The position numbers and the translations under genes are program-made. The notes under the pieces were generated by a model. It was not told the origin of the DNA, ran no database searches, and was given only the letters and a program-made list of their open reading frames with translations. A stretch of DNA of 64,000 nucleotides from NCBI RefSeq assembly GCF_014117425.1, contig NZ_CP059725.1, positions 2,830,001 to 2,894,000 of the forward strand, read 5' to 3'. Each line of letters starts with the position of its first letter. The stretch's first letter is position 1. The stretch comes from Bartonella sp. HY038 (GTDB lineage: Bacteria > Pseudomonadota > Alphaproteobacteria > Rhizobiales > Rhizobiaceae). Below are positions 42,282 to 51,654 of this stretch, one piece after another.

Positions 42282-42890
42282 TTAACAATAAGGATATTGT
42301 TTAAAAATATCCAACATTTCTGCCCTTTGCCAATGTTGGTTAAGTGCTGGATAGCTTTGTTTGGTAATCAAATCCGGCACGGTATTATAAGAAAAATTCA
42401 AAGCAATGGCGGTTGTTATATCACTTTGCATAATTTCCTCACCATGAAGCCAAGGTGTCGATATTTTCTGATATTCTTGCTCTAAAAGAGAAAAAGCACT
42501 CAGCATTTGTTCTATTATTCGCGCTAGCCAATTTGGAGAGCGTTCACTTATAGGACGCTTTTCTTCATATTCAATTTGGACGCTTTTATCACTAGCTGCT
42601 AAAGCAAGCCCAATAATCCTCAACTCTAGCGCAAGATTATCTTTTGGTAAAAGGCTACGTTGCTTTTGTGTTTGCGCTTCAAGATATTGAATAATTAAAG
42701 TTGAATCCATTAAAACTATATCGTCATCACTCACAAAAGAAGGCGATTTCAATACAGGATTATAAGTTGAAAACTCTGGAATATCCCGAAAGACCGAAAG
42801 GTTCTTGCGCTCAAATTCAAGCCCCATAAAGGCCGCAGAAATTGCAACACGGCGCACATAAGGTGAGTCTAATTGCCCAATCAAAATCAT
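42282..42890 (-). CDS. Glutathione S-transferase family protein
   Basis: A 202-residue cytosolic protein. The N-terminal thioredoxin fold starts IGQLDSPYVRRVAISAAFMG, where Ser takes the usual catalytic position. NPVLKSPSFVSDDDIVLMDSTLIIQYLE contains the glutathione-binding cis-Pro and the D-S pair. The C-terminal helical domain follows (RIIEQMLSAFSLLEQEY). Typical length for the beta/theta-like classes. It may conjugate or reduce electrophiles; the substrate is unknown. It stands alone, divergent from nothing nearby, with the TonB receptor gene lying 170 bp beyond its start in the same direction. Confidence 0.88.
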   Translation of the reverse strand: MILIGQLDSPYVRRVAISAAFMGLEFERKNLSVFRDIPEFSTYNPVLKSPSFVSDDDIVLMDSTLIIQYLEAQTQKQRSLLPKDNLALELRIIGLALAASDKSVQIEYEEKRPISERSPNWLARIIEQMLSAFSLLEQEYQKISTPWLHGEEIMQSDITTAIALNFSYNTVPDLITKQSYPALNQHWQRAEMLDIFKQYPYC

Positions 42891-43003
42891 ATTATCTCTT
42901 CCCCTTTTTAGGTTCTTTATGTTTTTATTTAAACATTTTGATACACAAAAAATCTAGAGTATTTATTCAAAATTGAAAACCAATTTTTCGTCTAGAAACA
43001 AAA

Positions 43004-43037
43004 AAAGCGCTGGCCTAAAATGTTAGACCAGCGCTTT
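43004..43037 (-). terminator. Terminator of the TonB-dependent receptor gene
   Basis: Perfect 10-bp arms AAAGCGCTGG/CCAGCGCTTT, extended by CTAA/TTAG, with TTTTTTTG on the minus strand after the hairpin. It lies ~20 bp behind the receptor stop. Confidence 0.85.
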
Positions 43038-43058
43038 ATATTTTCGTAAACTTTCAGC

Positions 43059-45275
43059 TTAAAAAGTAAAACGGCCACTTAAAAAAAATGTTCGTCCAGC
43101 CTCTGGATAACCAGCTTCAACTTCATAATTTTCATCGCTAATATTTCTCACCCCTGCGAGCAAGCTTGCATTATCCGTAAAGCTATATTCGGCAGAAATA
43201 TTGCCGATAACATAACCATCAGCTTTGCGATAAATATTTTGGATTGCGCTGCGTGAATAACGCCAAGAAGCAATTTCGATGCTAGGTGAAATGGTGAGCT
43301 TTTCAATCGGCGTCCATTTACCATAAATGAAAGCTTGATGTTGCGGCTTACCCGTCACCAATGTTTCGCTTTCATTCGGCGACGTGATCTTGCCCTTCAA
43401 ATAGCTATAATTTCCACCAAAAAGTAGGTTTTCATTAATTTGCCATTCAGCCTTTAATTCAATGCCGTAATATCGAGCTTTACCAACATTGCGACTTTGT
43501 GCCATTTCACGGCCATCGCTGTTCATAACGCCAAGATAGACAGAATCAATCATATCCTCAACATTGTTGTAAAACACTGCAGTGCTTACCTCAAGATCAG
43601 AGGTTACAAAGTCTGACCAGCCAATTTCATAATTTGTTGCGCGTTCCGCTTTCACCCACGGATTTGGAACAGCCGCGCCAAAGCGACTTGAAAAACGTTC
43701 TTTAATAGTTGGAAAGCGTGTGCGGCTAGAAACGCTGGCATGCCACTCTGCAGTAGTGGTTAGGCGATAAATTGCTGCCATTTGCCAGTTTATTGCATCA
43801 TCATCAGAAAGTTCAAAATGCCCAATATCACGAGTCCCTTTAATGAGATATTCAGCATTTTTTAAATCACGATAATCATAGCTAATACCACCAACTAAGT
43901 CGAGCTTATCCGTGGCATGAAAAGTATTTTCAACCGCGATTGAAAAAATATTTTCATCTTGCCCCGTTACCGGATCATATATAGCGGTTGGCTTAGAAGG
44001 CTGGTTGATATTATGCTCTTCATGCTCATCACGGCGAAAATGGAAAGCAGCTTTTAAATCATTGCGTTCAAATAGCTTGGTACCAGCTTCCATGCTCATA
44101 CCATAGCTTTTGTCATGATAGGTTGAGCGAAAAGCCTTGCCCTTAAACTGGCTATTAAAGTGATAGTCATCATAGGCTGCAATGGTATTGTCAAATTCAG
44201 CATAGAAAAACCGCGTATTGAGATAAGTATGCTCGCCAAATTCAGTGTGGCTTGACAATGATATGGTTTCAACATCCCATTGCGGCCAATTCCAATTGGC
44301 TTGGTAACCAAGACCTTTAGGCGGTTTGGTTGTTAAACCATCAACAGGCGCAAAAATTGAATAGGGCGAATCCTTGTGGCCTTCTTGCTTGGTATAATTA
44401 ATCGTATATTCATCGGTTTCATTTGGCGTAAAGCCAATTTTCAAATTACCGCGCCAATCCCTTGATGATGAAAAATCACGACGGCCACCATTTTCAATAA
44501 TACTATTGCCAATAACCACTGGATCAAAATGGCGGGAGAGAAAAAAGCCATCATTATCGCTATAAACACCACTTGCTTGTACATAATAAGTGTCTTGCTT
44601 ACTGCCAACATAACCATAGGTGGTATAATTGGCAACCCTACCTGTATTGCCAAATTCAACAGTGGGACGAAATTCAACTTCCAAGGCTTTTTCTGGGCGG
44701 CGGGTCACCAGATTGACAGCACCGCCCATGCCACCAGGGCCATTCAGTACCGATACATAGCCCTTTTGCACCTGTATTTGTGATAAATCAGGTGTCAAAA
44801 ATCGATTAATATCAAGGCCATTATCATAGGGCAGATAAATTTGGACGCCGTCAACCATCAACGGCGCCTGATTCATATCAAAACCACGAATATAATAGCG
44901 GTTTTCATTGCGCCGCCCACCAGAACTATGAACTATAACACCAGGTGTCACTTTAAGTGCATCGCCCAAAGTGTTGCGGTTATAAACGCGAATATCTTCT
45001 GATGTAACAGTGCTTTCAGAAACCGATAAACCGCTCGTAGCAGCATTGGCTCTTGCGCCAAAAACTGTAATTGTACCAAGGGTGAAGACACCTGCATTAT
45101 TATCATCAGTACGGTTTTGATTTTCTAAACTGCTTGGTGACGATGACGCATTTTGGTCTTGCCCTTCAACTGGCGCGGAAAATGCGGCTTGCGATAAGGT
45201 CAAAAACGATACGGCGGCAAAAAGCATAGCCTTTATGAGGCTATGCAGTGTTTTTTGGTTGTCTTTCATTTCCAA
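43059..45275 (-). CDS. TonB-dependent outer-membrane receptor (siderophore/haem type)
   Basis: A 738-residue receptor. A signal peptide (IKAMLFAAVSFLTLSQAAFS) is followed by a TonB-box-like region (FTLGTITVFGARAN), the plug domain (TPGVIVHSSGGRRNENRYYIRG, then GVQIYLPYDNGLDINRF, GPGGMGGAVNLVTRRP), a 22-strand barrel and the terminal aromatic strand ending in Phe (FFLSGRFTF). It would take up an iron chelate or similar ligand using TonB-ExbBD energy. The divergent ABC transporter at 45567-48397 would carry the ligand on. The start could also be the second Met at residue 3. Confidence 0.93.
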   Translation of the reverse strand: MEMKDNQKTLHSLIKAMLFAAVSFLTLSQAAFSAPVEGQDQNASSSPSSLENQNRTDDNNAGVFTLGTITVFGARANAATSGLSVSESTVTSEDIRVYNRNTLGDALKVTPGVIVHSSGGRRNENRYYIRGFDMNQAPLMVDGVQIYLPYDNGLDINRFLTPDLSQIQVQKGYVSVLNGPGGMGGAVNLVTRRPEKALEVEFRPTVEFGNTGRVANYTTYGYVGSKQDTYYVQASGVYSDNDGFFLSRHFDPVVIGNSIIENGGRRDFSSSRDWRGNLKIGFTPNETDEYTINYTKQEGHKDSPYSIFAPVDGLTTKPPKGLGYQANWNWPQWDVETISLSSHTEFGEHTYLNTRFFYAEFDNTIAAYDDYHFNSQFKGKAFRSTYHDKSYGMSMEAGTKLFERNDLKAAFHFRRDEHEEHNINQPSKPTAIYDPVTGQDENIFSIAVENTFHATDKLDLVGGISYDYRDLKNAEYLIKGTRDIGHFELSDDDAINWQMAAIYRLTTTAEWHASVSSRTRFPTIKERFSSRFGAAVPNPWVKAERATNYEIGWSDFVTSDLEVSTAVFYNNVEDMIDSVYLGVMNSDGREMAQSRNVGKARYYGIELKAEWQINENLLFGGNYSYLKGKITSPNESETLVTGKPQHQAFIYGKWTPIEKLTISPSIEIASWRYSRSAIQNIYRKADGYVIGNISAEYSFTDNASLLAGVRNISDENYEVEAGYPEAGRTFFLSGRFTF

Positions 45276-45359
45276 GACCCCTCAAGGAAAAATATGATTA
45301 AGAAATATACGATTAAAGTGCACAATGCGCCAAAAAAGTTTGCAAAAAACCACCCCTTG

Positions 45360-45380
45360 CATGTCAGTATATTAGACATG
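45360..45380. promoter_or_regulatory. Palindromic operator candidate between TonB receptor and ABC transporter
   Basis: A perfect inverted repeat, CATGTC-N9-GACATG, 85 bp before the receptor start and ~186 bp before the transporter start. The symmetry suggests a dimeric repressor. It does not match the RirA TGA-N9-TCA box or the Irr ICE box by eye. The regulator is unknown. Confidence 0.45.
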
Positions 45381-45566
45381 AACAAAGGTGATATTTTTTC
45401 TATTTAACCTTAATGGCTACTTGAATTATAAATCGTTATGTAGTTTACCTATATACCGTAATGTTTTTTAGAGCTAGTGTAAATAGTATTTTTTTCTAAT
45501 GCATAAAGTTTTGCAAAAAACTCTGTTCAAAAAAACGAGCTCATAGTGGAAATAAAGGTCTGTGCA

Positions 45567-46613
45567 ATGGTCTTACTGCGTTATTTATTCATAATCTTAA
45601 TATTAGTTCCAAGCTTTGCAAAAGCGTCTGAAATAATTGATGCAACAGGCACAGTTGTAAAAATACCAGACCAAATCGCCAAGGTCGCCCCCGCAGGGCC
45701 GCCAGCCAGTGTTTTCCTTTATACGCTTGCACCAGATTTAATGATGGGTTGGCCAAGCGAAATTGGTGAAAAGCGCCGCGAATTTTTAGGGCAACGAGCC
45801 GTTGACATGCCGGTCATTGGCTCTCTTGGCGGACGGGTTGGCAGTGAAGCCAATATTGAACGTTTTTTATTGGCAAAACCTGATGTCATTATTGATTTAG
45901 GAAATGTTGGCACGGTTGACCTTGAACTTGCCCAAATGGTGCGTAAGCGCACTAATATTCCCTATATCCTGTTTGATGGCAGTTTAGACAATTTCCCGAA
46001 AGCCTATCGAGAGATTGGAAAAGCAATCAATAAACCAGATGAAGGTGAAAAACGCGCGCTGTGGCTTGAAAACCATATGAAAGCGGTAAAAACCGCAATA
46101 GATCAGATCCCGCAGGATAAGCGTCCGCGTATTTATTATGCCCGTGGTGTCGATGGTAAAGAAACGGGGCGCAGCGGTTCTATCCATGCAGAAGTGATTG
46201 AACGCGCTGGCGCGATCAATGCAGTTGATGCTAATATTGGTAGCCAAGGCATATTACAATTATCCATGGATCACATTTTAGCTCTTGATCCTGATATTAT
46301 CATTGCTTCAAATCCAAAATTTATGGAAACTATCGCCAGCGATCCCTTATGGCAGCACTTGCGTGCGGTTAAAAACAACAAGGTTTATCTTGCCCCATCC
46401 ATGCCTTATAGTTGGATTGATGTTCCCCCTTCAGTCAATCGCGCCATTGGCGTCATTTGGCTCACCCATATTCTTTATCCAGAAAACTATGATGTGGATA
46501 TCAAAGCCACCGCTGGTGAATTTTATGACCTATTTTATCATATCACGCTTGATGATAAGGCATTTGATGACCTCATGATTAGCACTCAACCGCAAAAAAC
46601 TGGTTCTCAATGA
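45567..46613 (+). CDS. ABC transporter periplasmic iron-chelate-binding protein
   Basis: About 348 residues from ATG 45567, AAAGG 8 nt upstream (a GTG at 45546 is also in frame). A signal peptide (LLRYLFIILILVPSFAKA) precedes IIDATGTVVKIPDQIAKVA, the usual start of FecB/BtuF-type binding proteins. There are two lobes joined by a long helix, and segments such as KPDVIIDLGNVG and LALDPDIIIASNPKFM are typical. It delivers the substrate from the outer-membrane receptor to the permease. Its stop overlaps the permease start in ATGA (46610-46613). Substrate class (siderophore, haem or similar) is inferred. Confidence 0.9.
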   Translation: MVLLRYLFIILILVPSFAKASEIIDATGTVVKIPDQIAKVAPAGPPASVFLYTLAPDLMMGWPSEIGEKRREFLGQRAVDMPVIGSLGGRVGSEANIERFLLAKPDVIIDLGNVGTVDLELAQMVRKRTNIPYILFDGSLDNFPKAYREIGKAINKPDEGEKRALWLENHMKAVKTAIDQIPQDKRPRIYYARGVDGKETGRSGSIHAEVIERAGAINAVDANIGSQGILQLSMDHILALDPDIIIASNPKFMETIASDPLWQHLRAVKNNKVYLAPSMPYSWIDVPPSVNRAIGVIWLTHILYPENYDVDIKATAGEFYDLFYHITLDDKAFDDLMISTQPQKTGSQ

Positions 46614-47605
46614 AAATCAAACTTTTGCAATGGATAGGGCTGCCGTTATTTTTAATTGCTGTTATTCTCATCAATTTAAAAATTGGCGCCTATCCAATAT
46701 CAGCATCAACATTTTTACAATGGTTAGAATGGCGTATTTTTGGCGGTGAGCGACCCAATGATACGATAATCAGTATCATTGAAAATATTAGAGCGCCGCG
46801 AATTTTTGCCGCGATTTTGATTGGCGGCGCATTTTCTTGTGCCGGCGCTGCCTATCAAAGCATTTTTCGAAATCCCCTTGTTTCACCAGATATATTGGCG
46901 GTTTCTTCAGGCGCAGCTTTTGGCGCATGTTTAGCCATTGTTGCCTCGTTAAGCCTATTTGCCATTCAGGTCGGTGCTTTTTTGGGCGGTATTGGTGCTG
47001 TTGCTATCGTTCTTCTCATTGCTCGACTTGTACCACGGCGCGATGTCACTTTGGTGCTCGTTTTGGCTGGTATTGTTGTTGGCGGCCTGTTTGGTGCAGG
47101 CGTATCGCTTTTAAAAATTATTGGTGACCCTTATGAAAAACTACCGATTATCACCTTTTGGTTGTTAGGAAGTTTAAGCCGGGTAGAGCTTGATAATATT
47201 TTGCTATTAGCACCATTTTTTATCATTGGTATTACTATATTAATTGCCATGCGTTTTCGCATTGATGTCATGACCCTTGGTGAAGAAGAGGCTAAAACAA
47301 TCGGCATTAACACAGGACAAATCCGCCTTACCACTATTCTTTGCGCCACTTTACTCACCTCAATTGCCGTTTCAATTGCTGGTATTATTGGCTGGGTTGG
47401 TCTTGTTGTTCCCCATATTAGCCGCATGATTGTTGGCCCAAGTTTTGGGCGTGTTGGTCCAACATCAGCTATTATTGGTGCAATATTTTTACTCTTTGTT
47501 GATAGCTGCGCCCGCTCACTTGCCGCAACTGAAATCCCGCTTGGCATTTTAACCGCCATTATTGGTGCGCCAATTTTCATTTGGCTGTTAATCAAAGGAA
47601 AATAA
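46610..47605 (+). CDS. FecCD-type ABC transporter permease
   Basis: A 331-residue inner-membrane permease with 9-10 helices. RAPRIFAAILIGGAFSCAGAAYQSIFRNPLVSPD is present at ~62-95 in pieces that define the FecCD/BtuC family (e.g. LIGGAFSCAGAAYQ, RNPLVSPDILAVSSGA). GWVGLVVPHISRMIVGP (~265) is the coupling-helix region that contacts the ATPase. A single permease gene suggests a homodimer. It is the middle gene of the three-gene transporter operon and is translationally coupled to the binding-protein gene. Confidence 0.94.
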   Translation: MKIKLLQWIGLPLFLIAVILINLKIGAYPISASTFLQWLEWRIFGGERPNDTIISIIENIRAPRIFAAILIGGAFSCAGAAYQSIFRNPLVSPDILAVSSGAAFGACLAIVASLSLFAIQVGAFLGGIGAVAIVLLIARLVPRRDVTLVLVLAGIVVGGLFGAGVSLLKIIGDPYEKLPIITFWLLGSLSRVELDNILLLAPFFIIGITILIAMRFRIDVMTLGEEEAKTIGINTGQIRLTTILCATLLTSIAVSIAGIIGWVGLVVPHISRMIVGPSFGRVGPTSAIIGAIFLLFVDSCARSLAATEIPLGILTAIIGAPIFIWLLIKGK

Positions 47606-48397
47606 ATGCAAACTTTGATCAGCGTTCAAAACCTTACTATTGGTTATCATCGCAAAATGATCTGCCAAAATATTGATTTTTCAATCAAGCAAGGCAGCGT
47701 CCTTTGTATTCTTGGTGCTAATGGCGAGGGTAAAAGCACTTTACTCAAAACCTTACTTGGCCTATTGCCTCCCTTATCAGGGAAAATTTTCCTTAACTCT
47801 TGCGAAATTAGCAGCTTAAATTTGCAAGAACGCGCCAAAGTCCTTTCCTATGTGCCGCAAAATATGCAAATCGGCTTTGCTTTTAGTGTTTTGCAAATGG
47901 TAACCATGGGAAAAGCTGGGCAAATGAGCGTTTTTGCCCACCCCAACCAGAGGGATGAGCAACAAGCCCGCACTATTCTTGATCAATTAAATATCTTGCA
48001 TCTTGCCAACCAAGACTATGCCAGCTTGAGCGGCGGGCAACGACAACTTGTTTTAATCGCCCGCGCATTAATGCAAAATGCCCAAGCAATCATATTGGAC
48101 GAGCCAACCGCAAGTCTTGATTTTTACAATCAATCCCATGTCATCCAGCTACTTGGCGCGTTAAAACACCAAGGACGCACAATCATTTTTACAACCCATC
48201 ATCCAGACCAAGCCTTTGACATTGCTGATGATGTTTTAATGATCAAGGATAATAATATGCTGTGTTGCGGTAAAACCCATGATGTCATGAACGAAACAAT
48301 GCTAACCAATCTTTATAAAGCACCTATCGGCATTATTGAAGTTGAAGGTAAAAAAATAAGCTTTATCAAAAATAACCATCAAATAAACCAACGATAA
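47606..48397 (+). CDS. ABC transporter ATP-binding protein (FecE/BtuD type)
   Basis: A 263-residue ATPase. Walker A LGANGEGKSTLLK (~36; the usual G-x-G-K-S with Glu in the variable place), Q-loop YVPQNMQ, signature SLSGGQRQLVLIARAL (~140), Walker B AIILDEPTASLD and H-loop TTHHPDQA are all intact. It follows the permease stop directly. It powers import of the iron chelate. The operon appears to end here; no clear terminator hairpin was found behind it. Confidence 0.94.
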   Translation: MQTLISVQNLTIGYHRKMICQNIDFSIKQGSVLCILGANGEGKSTLLKTLLGLLPPLSGKIFLNSCEISSLNLQERAKVLSYVPQNMQIGFAFSVLQMVTMGKAGQMSVFAHPNQRDEQQARTILDQLNILHLANQDYASLSGGQRQLVLIARALMQNAQAIILDEPTASLDFYNQSHVIQLLGALKHQGRTIIFTTHHPDQAFDIADDVLMIKDNNMLCCGKTHDVMNETMLTNLYKAPIGIIEVEGKKISFIKNNHQINQR

Positions 48398-48607
48398 AAC
48401 CTTGAAATTTCATCTTAAACGAAAATCTTATATTTAAAGTTTTTTAAAATCGCAAAAATCGCAGCTCTTCTTCATCAATTAAGTTGAAATTCTCTTTAAT
48501 TATTTTACCGTTATAAATAAGCAATACCACCGCTTCCATCAATTAAATCGAACTTAGTTTAAATTTTGTATAATGTATTACGACTAATAAAAGGGGAGAA
48601 AAGAAAG

Positions 48608-48988
48608 ATGCAATTTCAATTTCCAGAATTTAAATTAGAAATTGATACCCTTGAAGATCAATTAAAACAGCATAATGAAAAATTGTGGAAAATATCATAT
48701 TTAGATCCATGGTGGGATTACCAACAAGTTATTATAAATATTGTACTATATAATAAAATTGATGTTTATAAATGTTATGATAAATTTTACGAGCTATATT
48801 TAAAACATGATGGACTTAATAAATTTATTAAACTAAATTTAAATTTCTGGGTCAAAAATCAAAATGATTATTACCAATTTCGTTTTTTATCATTGAAACG
48901 CTTTTTAAATAAAGAAACGTTAGAGGGAACATTGGACAGTAATCTTTATGAAATAATCCCCAATAATGAAATGCCAAAACTTTACTAA
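48608..48988 (+). CDS. AT-rich small protein of unknown function
   Basis: About 126 residues from ATG 48608 (GGGGAG ~10 nt upstream; the frame is open from 48566). It is soluble, rich in Lys, Tyr, Asn and Phe (e.g. YDKFYELYLKHDGLNKFIK), and has no signal or membrane segment. Its codons are far more A/T-biased than those of the transporter before it, which suggests transfer. It may be an immunity-type protein, judging from the following genes, but no family was recognised. Confidence 0.6.
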   Translation: MQFQFPEFKLEIDTLEDQLKQHNEKLWKISYLDPWWDYQQVIINIVLYNKIDVYKCYDKFYELYLKHDGLNKFIKLNLNFWVKNQNDYYQFRFLSLKRFLNKETLEGTLDSNLYEIIPNNEMPKLY

Positions 48989-49015
48989 AGGACAAAGCCC
49001 CTAATAGGATAAGAT

Positions 49016-49753
49016 ATGTTTGGTTTTATTAAAAATATATTTCAAGGATCAAAGGCGGATGATAAGCACATCCAATTAATCGATAAGACAGCCGCTATTT
49101 TGCATGAACACTGGAATAGTATTGGCAAAATGGATGATGGCATTGTGTCATTAATCGTACAGGGCGAACCTTGGCCAACAGTTGTGCAAAGTTTTGCTTT
49201 TGTGCGCCGCACCAACAGCATTATTGTTTCCAGTAATGGGCTATCATGGCCGCAATCAAGTAAGGCGAAAACGAGCGGTTTCGGTTTTGAAGTGTTTTTG
49301 GAAACCAATTCCATCGCCCCTGAATATCTTAGCCATGATGGCAATAAAAATGGTTTGCAATATAGTTTTGCCTATAGTGTTGTTGTTAGCACCGCCGATG
49401 TTGCTGCACAAAATCCAAACCTTGCTGATATGGTTGAGCAATATGGTGCGGTTTCTATTGAATATCCAGACTTTCAAAGCGCTGAAGTTGCAAACCAAGT
49501 CCCATCACGCTTTGTCTTGGATAATGGTAATCTTGGTATTCTTATCGGTGCACCGCAGCCCAACTTTTCAACCACACTCGCTATGCCCTGCGGCCCTATT
49601 CGCTTGTTAGCAATCACATTGCTTACCGCTAAGGAACTGGCCTATATTCAAGAACACGGCGTAAATGGCCGCCTTGCTATTCTTGAAAACCTTACTGCCT
49701 TACCTTATGAGCAACGCATCAGCCTTGATCGTCCGGATGTTACGCCACAATAA
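49016..49753 (+). CDS. SUFU-domain-like protein (tentative)
   Basis: A 245-residue soluble protein. The stretch IIVSSNGLSWP followed by SGFGFEVFLETNS, and a C-terminal PCGPIRLLAITLLTAKELAYIQEHGVNGRLAILENL, resemble bacterial 'suppressor of fused' (SUFU) domains, which commonly serve as immunity proteins against polymorphic toxins. The resemblance is from memory of the pattern and is not certain. It starts 27 bp after the preceding orphan in the same direction. Codon use is closer to the core genome than that of its neighbours. Confidence 0.55.
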   Translation: MFGFIKNIFQGSKADDKHIQLIDKTAAILHEHWNSIGKMDDGIVSLIVQGEPWPTVVQSFAFVRRTNSIIVSSNGLSWPQSSKAKTSGFGFEVFLETNSIAPEYLSHDGNKNGLQYSFAYSVVVSTADVAAQNPNLADMVEQYGAVSIEYPDFQSAEVANQVPSRFVLDNGNLGILIGAPQPNFSTTLAMPCGPIRLLAITLLTAKELAYIQEHGVNGRLAILENLTALPYEQRISLDRPDVTPQ

Positions 49754-49780
49754 AACTATTATGAGATTATATTAGACGAT

Positions 49781-49828
49781 TTTAACCCATTATCCCAAAA
49801 TACCAAGCATTTACGATGATGGGTTAAA
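49781..49828. terminator. Probable bidirectional terminator
   Basis: Fourteen-base arms (TTTAACCCATTATC/GATGATGGGTTAAA, one G-T pair) around a 20-nt loop, between two genes that converge. T tracts are short on both sides. Confidence 0.45.
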
Positions 49829-49843
49829 CAACGTTCCTATATT

Positions 49844-50197
49844 TTAGTACTCTCTCCTCTTAAATATTATAGTTCCAATTATTTGGATATCCTTGTATGC
49901 TCTATCATCAAACATTACATTTTCAGAAATTTTATCAACATATTCATTTATTCTTATATCATCTGCTAAATAAGAAGAAATTTCGCCTCCGGAATCCAAG
50001 TCATAATCAGAAACCATTCTATCTGTATAAATATTATATTTTAATTCTCTTTTATTAGGGCAAAATACGATAGATATTATTCTTATATTGTTATAAATTT
50101 CACCAAAAGTTGCTTCAACGCACAATCGAAAAAGTCTATCTGATAACATATATTTATCTTTTTTAATAGAGATTATGTAGCTACATAATGCATTCAT
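49844..50197 (-). CDS. Small orphan protein, immunity-like context
   Basis: A 117-residue soluble protein (e.g. MLSDRLFRLCVEATFGEIYNN, then VFCPNKRELKYNIYTDR and SYLADDIRINEYVDKIS). The acidic, strand-rich middle is compatible with a small immunity protein, but no family was recognised. ATG 50197 could be replaced by the internal MLSD start ~48 bp downstream. AT content is high. It is one of several unrelated small genes in the 48.6-52.1 kb island. Confidence 0.5.
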   Translation of the reverse strand: MNALCSYIISIKKDKYMLSDRLFRLCVEATFGEIYNNIRIISIVFCPNKRELKYNIYTDRMVSDYDLDSGGEISSYLADDIRINEYVDKISENVMFDDRAYKDIQIIGTIIFKRREY

Positions 50198-50539
50198 TAA
50201 AATCTAACCAAGAAAAACGGCCTTGTCGCAAATATTTTTACGCTAGAATTTAATTCTCAAATAACTGGTAAAACTTTTAATATTTCCCGTTTCAGTCTCT
50301 AAAATTGAGTAATTTGATGCTTTGGCGTATTATTTAGACGGGTAATATTGCCATTATATGAAATATTATTCTAATTTTTACAGTCTTAAAAAAGTTTGCA
50401 ACATGGCCAATAATCATAATTATGATTGGAATAACGGCCCATCAATGTAGAACATCATCGTGATAAACTATGATTCTTAAAAAACGTTGGCTATATCATA
50501 TTGATAATAATCATTGCCCGCGTTTTTGTTCTTCGTTTC
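50198..50539. other. Non-coding gap in the AT-rich island
   Basis: 342 bp, mostly A/T, with no gene-like frame. It must hold the promoter of the 117-residue gene. No terminator or repeat was recognised. Confidence 0.45.
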
Positions 50540-51001
50540 CTAATCTAATCGCAGTCCCCACTTTCTTTCATCAAATAGATCCGTTTTTGGATCATAATGC
50601 GAAAAATAATTTTTATTTAAGCGGTCAAATTTTTGCGGCTTTTTAGCGCCCAGATAATCAACGACATCAAAATTAAAATAAAAATTATCGCAGCTTATAA
50701 GCTGTTGAGCACCATCAAGAGCGGTAAAAATAAACTCGGGTACAGGGCGAAACTCGTTTTGAAGATTAATTTTTAAAAAATCACTATTGGTGTTGAAACT
50801 CCACTCGACCGAACAATTGGAATGACAATAATCATTTGAAAAAAACTCGCAAATATGATGCTTTTGAAAATCATCACTAATTGCTAAAAGTAGATTAGTT
50901 GAACACCACTCATATATTTTGATGCGCAAAATCTGATTAGGCCAACGTTCACGCAAATAGCCCATGATGGTTTGCGCTGTATGATTATCAATTTCCATCA
51001 T
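50540..51001 (-). CDS. Orphan protein, paralogue A of an unknown pair
   Basis: A 153-residue soluble protein. The core IKIYEWCSTNLLLAISDDF, then HHICEFFSND, CSVEWSFNTNSDFLKI aligns with the neighbour's FDIYEYAENKLIIAISSDF, HNCEFIMDG, CEAMWSADFNLDYLRI. Thus the two are diverged copies of one ~80-residue domain with conserved I-Y-E, A-I-S-x-D-F, C-E-F, W-S-x-x-x-N and D-L/F. The C-terminal ~60 residues (FNFDVVDYLGAKKPQKFDRL) are unique. It is 13 bp behind paralogue B. Unknown family; an immunity protein is possible. Confidence 0.6.
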   Translation of the reverse strand: MMEIDNHTAQTIMGYLRERWPNQILRIKIYEWCSTNLLLAISDDFQKHHICEFFSNDYCHSNCSVEWSFNTNSDFLKINLQNEFRPVPEFIFTALDGAQQLISCDNFYFNFDVVDYLGAKKPQKFDRLNKNYFSHYDPKTDLFDERKWGLRLD

Positions 51002-51014
51002 AAAATTCCGATAC

Positions 51015-51422
51015 TTAAAACAATTTACTAACTATACGCTCGCAGGGCTTTAAATTCTCACGTTCATAATAAAAAACCATATGAGAATTAAAATCTAAAC
51101 TTTTTCCAATAAACCTTAAGAGAATACCCGTATCTGAGAGTATTTCTAAACGTATAAAATCCTGTTTATTTTTTTGAAATTTGAAAATGCGTAAATAATC
51201 CAGATTAAAGTCCGCTGACCACATGGCTTCGCAATGAATCAATTCAACACCGTCCATAATAAATTCGCAATTATGATAATAGCAAAAATCACTACTGATG
51301 GCGATTATTAGCTTATTTTCAGCATATTCATAAATATCAAAAAAAAGCGGAAATCCTAATGAAATAATTTCAAAAATCTTAGCTTTATATTTTTCCTCAA
51401 GTTCATAATCGCGATTTTCCAT
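51015..51422 (-). CDS. Orphan protein, paralogue B of an unknown pair
   Basis: A 135-residue soluble protein sharing the domain described for 50540-51001 at residues ~30-85. The C-terminus is shorter and different (GKSLDFNSHMVFYYERENLKPCERIV). Very AT-rich. The two genes form a leftward pair with a short gap, so they are probably one transcript. The repeat of one domain with divergent tails is the pattern of tandem immunity genes, but no toxin is visible in the window. Confidence 0.6.
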   Translation of the reverse strand: MENRDYELEEKYKAKIFEIISLGFPLFFDIYEYAENKLIIAISSDFCYYHNCEFIMDGVELIHCEAMWSADFNLDYLRIFKFQKNKQDFIRLEILSDTGILLRFIGKSLDFNSHMVFYYERENLKPCERIVSKLF

Positions 51423-51654
51423 AACTTACCTTTCCTAGACAAATATAAACGCAGTTTATGAAAAAAATCAAACCATGATGATAATACTTTATCAAAAAAG
51501 ACAAATATTGGTTCATTAAAATAAATACAGAACCTAGAGCATCGTAATAAAAAATCATTTATATTTGAAGTCTTATTGGTGCCATCAAGTTTTAGCATAT
51601 TTTACTTTAATTTTTTCACAAAAAACAAATGAATAGAAGTTTTAAGGCATTACA

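Noticed and set aside
51356..51598. Leftward 80-codon frame overlapping the start of orphan paralogue B
   Set aside because: It overlaps a better-supported gene, has odd composition and no ribosome site.
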